Shown in pieces: positions 33,274-36,850 of a stretch of DNA of 36,850 nucleotides. A program made the position numbers and the translations under genes. Numbering within the stretch: the first letter of the stretch is position 1; the number at the start of each line of letters is the position of its first letter. The notes beneath the pieces are model-generated. The model ran no database searches. It saw only the letters and a program-made list of their open reading frames with translations, and was not told the DNA's origin. The stretch comes from Bowmanella yangjiangensis (GTDB lineage: Bacteria; Pseudomonadota; Gammaproteobacteria; Enterobacterales; Alteromonadaceae). The DNA is taken from the NCBI RefSeq assembly GCF_017255015.1, contig NZ_JAFKCS010000020.1, forward strand, positions 1 to 36,850. The letters run 5' to 3'.

Positions 33274-33451
33274 GCTGGCGGCCACTGCGAATATTATGGG
33301 CTAGAGCGATTTTTGCTGATGTGCATCACTAACGATTGGAGTATGATAGGCCAAACTGGATGCCTGATGTTTGAAAGTAGCGCAGAGTACACGGACTTCA
33401 GGTGAGGGAACCAATAAGCTCAAAACAACAAGAAAGCCTGGAGCTATTCCT

Positions 33452-34096
33452 TTGATAAAAATTTTCCTGGTTGACGACCATGATTTGGTACGTACGGGTA
33501 TCAAATTGATTTTGGACTCAGAGAAGTCCTTTGAAGTAATTGGCGAGGCCGATAGCGGGGAAGAGGCGGTCAAGTTTTGCCGTACCCAGCATCCTGACGT
33601 GGTCATGATGGACATGAACATGCCAGGAATAGGTGGCCTTGAAGCAACTAAGAAAATTCTTCGTCATAATCCCGATATCAAAGTGATTTTCCTGTCTATG
33701 TACAAGGAAAATCCAATTCCGGCCAAAGTGATGCAGGTGGGTGCCTGGGGTTTTGTGACCAAAGACGCCGAGCCAAAAGAAATGATTCAGGCGATTTTCC
33801 AGGTCCATGCAGGGCAAAAATACATTGCCTCGGATATTGCCCGTCAGATTGCGCTGGGCAAAATTGATACGCATCAGTCTGATCCTTTCCGCGAATTGTC
33901 GGAACGTGAGTTGCAGATCATGATTATGCTGACCAAAGGCGAGAAAGTACCTGATATTGCTACTCGACTCAGCATCAGTGCCAAAACCGTCAATACCTAT
34001 CGTTACCGTATGTTTGAAAAACTCGGTGTAACCGGCGATGTTGAGTTAACCCACCTGGCCCTCCGCCATAAACTCATCAGCCCTGAGCAAATTTGA
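33452..34096 (+). CDS. uvrY: Response regulator UvrY (GacA type)
   Basis: 214 residues. Receiver domain (1-120) with acidic pocket Asp8-Asp9, phospho-acceptor Asp54 in VVMMDMNMPGIGG, and switch Lys near 104 in FVTKDAE. LuxR-type HTH (about 145-205): LSERELQIMIMLTKGEKV, then ISAKTVNTYRYRMFEKLGV. Partner of the BarA (GacS) sensor kinase; activates CsrB/C-type small RNAs and so antagonises CsrA. The start is a TTG at 33452: LIKIFLVDDH aligns with the E. coli start MINVLLVDDH, and GGAG lies at 33440-33443. A longer frame from 33371 adds unrelated residues. As in enterobacteria and Vibrio, uvrC follows. Confidence 0.95.
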   Translation: MIKIFLVDDHDLVRTGIKLILDSEKSFEVIGEADSGEEAVKFCRTQHPDVVMMDMNMPGIGGLEATKKILRHNPDIKVIFLSMYKENPIPAKVMQVGAWGFVTKDAEPKEMIQAIFQVHAGQKYIASDIARQIALGKIDTHQSDPFRELSERELQIMIMLTKGEKVPDIATRLSISAKTVNTYRYRMFEKLGVTGDVELTHLALRHKLISPEQI

Positions 34097-34178
34097 TTGC
34101 GATTGTGCTGATGTTATCTAGTCAAGTGTGCAGGGTTAGTCATAATCCTGCTGTTGCTTCAATTTTCCCGTTGTTGCT

Positions 34179-36020
34179 ATGAGCGAACAGCCAGTTGAAA
34201 GCGTTACAGCCTTTGACCATAAGGCATTTTTAAAAAATCTGACCGGGGCGCCTGGGGTTTATCGTATGTATAACCTCAAAGGTGAGGTGATTTATGTCGG
34301 TAAGGCGAAGAACCTTAAAAAGCGGGTATCGAGCTACTTTCGCACTAACCTGGACAGCATAAAAACCCAGTCGCTGGTTAAACAAATTCAACATATGGAT
34401 GTGACGGTAACCCATACCGAAACCGAAGCCTTCATTCTTGAAAATAACTACATCAAAAAGTATCGGCCTCGTTACAACGTGCTGCTTCGAGACGATAAGA
34501 GCTACCCCTACATTCTGCTAACCGAACACCAGCACCCGCGATTGACCATACATCGCGGTGGTCGCAAACCCAAAGGCGAGTACTTTGGCCCTTATCCCAG
34601 TGCCTGGGCGGTACGGGAAAGCTTGCGTACTATGCAAAAACTGTTTCCGGTACGTCAGTGTGAAGACGGGGAATACAAAGCACGCACCCGACCTTGTTTG
34701 CAATACCAGCTTAAGCGCTGCGCTGGCCCTTGTGTACAGGGACTGGTCAGCGATGTTGAGTATGAACAGCAAGTGCAACTGGCCAGATTGTTCCTCAAAG
34801 GGAAAAACGCCGAGGTCATTGATGCCTTGGTCAAGAAAATGGAGCAGGCCAGTGAAGAGTTAAAATTTGAGGCCGCCGCCAGATTTCGCGACCAGATATC
34901 AGCCTTGCGAAAAGTGCAGGAACAGCAATGGGTTAGCGGCGATCAGCCGGAAATGGACGTGTTTGGTTTTGCCTATCGCAATGGTATTGCCAGTATTCAG
35001 GGCTTTTTTATTCGCGATAACAAACTACTGGGCAGTAAGAGCTATTTCCCTAAAGTGCCGGCTGATGTCAGCCCACAGGAAGTCTTTCAATCTTTCTTGT
35101 TGCAGTATTACCTGGCCGATAATAAATCTATTCCCCGCCAGATAGTGTTGCCGATGGTCCTGGACGATGCTGAGGCCATTGAAGAGCTGTTAAGCCGTCA
35201 GGCTGGCCGTAAAGTACAGTTTTTCCAGGGCGTCAGGGAAGAAAAACGCCGTTACCTGAAACTGGCTAATACTAATGCCGAAACGGCATTGGAAGCACAG
35301 CAAAGCAGTCAGAAATCGGTATTTGCCCGCTATCTGGAACTGGAGCAGGTATTAGATCTGGATACCCCGATTCAGCGCATGGAATGTTTCGATATCAGTC
35401 ATACGTCGGGCCAGCAAACCGTAGCGTCCTGCGTAGTGTTTAATCGCGAAGGGCCGTTTAAAAGTGACTACCGTCGCTACAATATCGAAGGAATAACGCC
35501 AGGGGACGACTACGCTGCTATGGATCAGGCACTTAGGCGCCGTTACAGCAAAATTACCGACCAGAGTAAAATCCCTGATATTTTGTTTATCGATGGCGGA
35601 AAGGGCCAGCTTGCCCAGGCTGAAGCCTGTTTTGAGAACTGGCCGCACGCGAAAATGCCCATGCTGATTGGGGTTGCCAAAGGCACCAGCCGCAAACCTG
35701 GTCTGGAAACCCTGATTCTGGCCGGTAGCCATGCCACTATTCCCATGCAGGCAAATTCGTCGGCACTGCACTTAATTCAGCATATTCGCGATGAAGCTCA
35801 CCGCTTTGCCATTACCGGTCACAGGGCACGCCGTCAAAAAGTGAAAACCCAATCCAAGCTGGAAAGTATTCCAGGGGTAGGGGCCAAACGTCGACAAAGC
35901 CTGCTTAAATATATGGGCGGTATGCAGGAAGTATTGGCTGCCAGTGTTGAAGAATTAGCCAAAGTGCCGGGAATTAGTGAAGAACTTGCGCTGATTATCC
36001 ATGAACACCTGCATTTGTAG
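34179..36020 (+). CDS. uvrC: Excinuclease ABC subunit C
   Basis: 613 residues, standard UvrC length. Makes both incisions around DNA lesions in nucleotide excision repair with UvrA/UvrB. GIY-YIG nuclease for the 3' cut (about 20-100: [21 protein letters not shown]), a cysteine cluster typical of UvrC ([13 protein letters not shown]), UVR motif (about 205-240, [21 protein letters not shown]), RNase H-like domain for the 5' cut (from about 380: [18 protein letters not shown]), and C-terminal tandem helix-hairpin-helix ([16 protein letters not shown]). Ribosome site before the ATG is weak. It lies 82 bp after uvrY and 61 bp before pgsA, the classical order. Confidence 0.98.
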   Translation: MSEQPVESVTAFDHKAFLKNLTGAPGVYRMYNLKGEVIYVGKAKNLKKRVSSYFRTNLDSIKTQSLVKQIQHMDVTVTHTETEAFILENNYIKKYRPRYNVLLRDDKSYPYILLTEHQHPRLTIHRGGRKPKGEYFGPYPSAWAVRESLRTMQKLFPVRQCEDGEYKARTRPCLQYQLKRCAGPCVQGLVSDVEYEQQVQLARLFLKGKNAEVIDALVKKMEQASEELKFEAAARFRDQISALRKVQEQQWVSGDQPEMDVFGFAYRNGIASIQGFFIRDNKLLGSKSYFPKVPADVSPQEVFQSFLLQYYLADNKSIPRQIVLPMVLDDAEAIEELLSRQAGRKVQFFQGVREEKRRYLKLANTNAETALEAQQSSQKSVFARYLELEQVLDLDTPIQRMECFDISHTSGQQTVASCVVFNREGPFKSDYRRYNIEGITPGDDYAAMDQALRRRYSKITDQSKIPDILFIDGGKGQLAQAEACFENWPHAKMPMLIGVAKGTSRKPGLETLILAGSHATIPMQANSSALHLIQHIRDEAHRFAITGHRARRQKVKTQSKLESIPGVGAKRRQSLLKYMGGMQEVLAASVEELAKVPGISEELALIIHEHLHL

Positions 36021-36081
36021 GAAGGAATTGGTGTAAGATGTCCACCAGCAGATCTCAAATGACAGAATTGTGACAAGCAGT

Positions 36082-36645
36082 ATGTGGACCATCCCCAATA
36101 TTCTCACCTCTCTTCGCGTGTTGTTGATCCCGGTGTTTGTCATCGTGTATTTCCTGGACTGGAAATGGGCGCACCAAGCCGCCGCTTTTATTTTCTGGTT
36201 TGCCGCTATTACCGACTGGTTTGACGGTTATCTGGCCCGCCGCTTACAACAATCCACTGCCTTTGGGGCTTTTTTAGATCCGGTTGCCGATAAGCTGATT
36301 GTGGGTGCTGCGCTGATCATGATTGCCCATAGCTATGATTCAGCCTGGATTACCGTTTCCGCAGTGCTGTTGATGTCACGGGAAATCTTTGTTTCCGCAT
36401 TACGTGAATGGATGGCCGAGTCAGGTAAACGCGATTCGGTGCAGGTGTCCTTTATTGGCAAAGCTAAAACTATGGCACAGATGCTGGCGTTGATCGGATT
36501 ATTGTCAGAATTGGAATACTTTATGGGTGTCCCCATTTACTGGGTGACCTTAGGTAAAATCCTGCTGATTATTGCCACTGTGCTGTCAGTTTGGTCTATG
36601 TGTATCTACCTGAAAGCCGCGTGGAAATACCTCAGCGCCGAGTGA
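36082..36645 (+). CDS. pgsA: CDP-diacylglycerol-glycerol-3-phosphate 3-phosphatidyltransferase
   Basis: 187 residues. Makes phosphatidylglycerophosphate, the committed step to PG and cardiolipin, in the inner membrane. CDP-alcohol phosphotransferase motif is complete: the DG-x2-AR segment (DGYLARR), then x8-G-x3-D-x3-D (FGAFLDPVADK). About five to six membrane helices. The ATG at 36082 (MWTIPNILTSLRV) aligns with E. coli MQFNIPTLLTLFRV; the GTG at 36070 is possible but adds four residues. Expected to be co-transcribed with uvrC. Confidence 0.96.
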   Translation: MWTIPNILTSLRVLLIPVFVIVYFLDWKWAHQAAAFIFWFAAITDWFDGYLARRLQQSTAFGAFLDPVADKLIVGAALIMIAHSYDSAWITVSAVLLMSREIFVSALREWMAESGKRDSVQVSFIGKAKTMAQMLALIGLLSELEYFMGVPIYWVTLGKILLIIATVLSVWSMCIYLKAAWKYLSAE

Positions 36646-36688
36646 CTGTTGGAAAATAGGACGTTTAAGTCAAAATTTCGGCAGTCGA

Positions 36689-36709
36689 CACAAAAATGAC
36701 ATTTTTGTG
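36689..36709. promoter_or_regulatory. 21-bp palindrome just upstream of the tRNA promoter
   Basis: CACAAAAATG-A-CATTTTTGTG, perfect, ending one base before the -35 box. It may be the pgsA 3' hairpin, an AT-rich UP element, or a binding site for an activator such as Fis; sequence alone does not decide. Confidence 0.6.
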
Positions 36710-36710
36710 G

Positions 36711-36738
36711 TTGACAGCCAAGGCGGTGACTGTAGAAT
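36711..36738 (+). promoter_or_regulatory. Strong sigma-70 promoter for the tRNA-Gly gene
   Basis: TTGACA at 36711-36716, a 16-bp spacer and TAGAAT at 36733-36738. A GC-containing discriminator follows, as at stable-RNA promoters. Confidence 0.88.
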
Positions 36739-36799
36739 TCAGCCCACGTTTGGCAAGCCAAGCGGTAGGGGTTCTCAACAGAACAACTGCAGGAAATAA

Positions 36800-36850
36800 G
36801 CGGGAATAGCTCAGTTGGTAGAGCACAACCTTGCCAAGGTTGGGGTCGCG
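36800..36850 (+). tRNA. tRNA-Gly (GCC), 5' part; cut by the window end
   Basis: GCGGGAATAGCTCAGTTGG is the acceptor arm plus D arm of gammaproteobacterial tRNA-Gly. The anticodon stem-loop CCTTGCCAAGG has anticodon GCC at 36833-36835. The variable loop is reached; the T arm lies outside. The uvrC-pgsA-glyW order is known in enterobacteria. Confidence 0.95.

Noticed and set aside
33371-33451. N-terminal extension of UvrY
   Set aside because: Adds residues not found in UvrY/GacA proteins; the TTG at 33452 with GGAG upstream aligns with the known N-terminus.

Overview
The window is a stretch of gammaproteobacterial chromosome, most likely from an Alteromonadales-type marine bacterium. This rests on the close resemblance of GlnRS, SohB, YciK, GdhA, UvrY, UvrC and PgsA to their enterobacterial and Vibrio counterparts, the uvrY-uvrC-pgsA-tRNA-Gly order, and a VolA-like surface lipase. 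The assignment is from remembered families, not a database search. Nearly all genes look like intact housekeeping or accessory chromosomal genes. I see no transposase, integrase, prophage or CRISPR array.

Layout. 1-255: the 3' end of sucD and its terminator. 256-2400: a visibly AT-rich patch with a CgeB-like glycosyltransferase and a DUF5672 gene broken by one in-frame TGA; it looks like acquired glycan genes. 2550-4953: cytochrome b561 and an exported serine hydrolase. 5352-6773: gdhA. 6858-8330 (minus strand): a SatD-family gene overlapping a DUF3307 membrane-protein gene, with three evenly spaced 18-bp palindromes over its promoter. 8441-10936: glnS and a convergent yciK-like gene. 11216-14936: VolA-like lipoprotein and sohB. 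15224-16778: a 50-bp tandem repeat array and a dicarboxylate/glutamate-type symporter. 16907-21066: Ig-like lipoprotein, thioredoxin-like protein and M14 carboxypeptidase. 21239-23045: AlsT-type symporter followed by a second, related 50-bp array. 23134-26616: zinc-ribbon protein, YeaC-like protein and a long DUF349 coiled-coil protein in one overlapping run. 26674-28597: rnk, ybaK and convergent ansA. 28792-33273: DUF885 lipoprotein, DUF5916 barrel protein and a small Lar-like protein. 33452-36850: uvrY, uvrC, pgsA and the start of a tRNA-Gly(GCC).

The most interesting signals are not in the housekeeping genes. (a) Two arrays of 50-bp units begin directly at the T-tract of the terminators of two different Na+-coupled amino-acid symporters. 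They share a conserved core, while the flanking inverted-repeat arms differ in sequence between arrays but keep their pairing. (b) The SatD/DUF3307 pair resembles a nucleotidyl-cyclase-like (palm) protein with an HTH tail plus a polytopic membrane partner, under a triple operator with exact 28-bp spacing. (c) The SucD tail has Asn where the catalytic phosphohistidine should be. (d) DUF5672 is interrupted by a single UGA at a position where Arg is expected.
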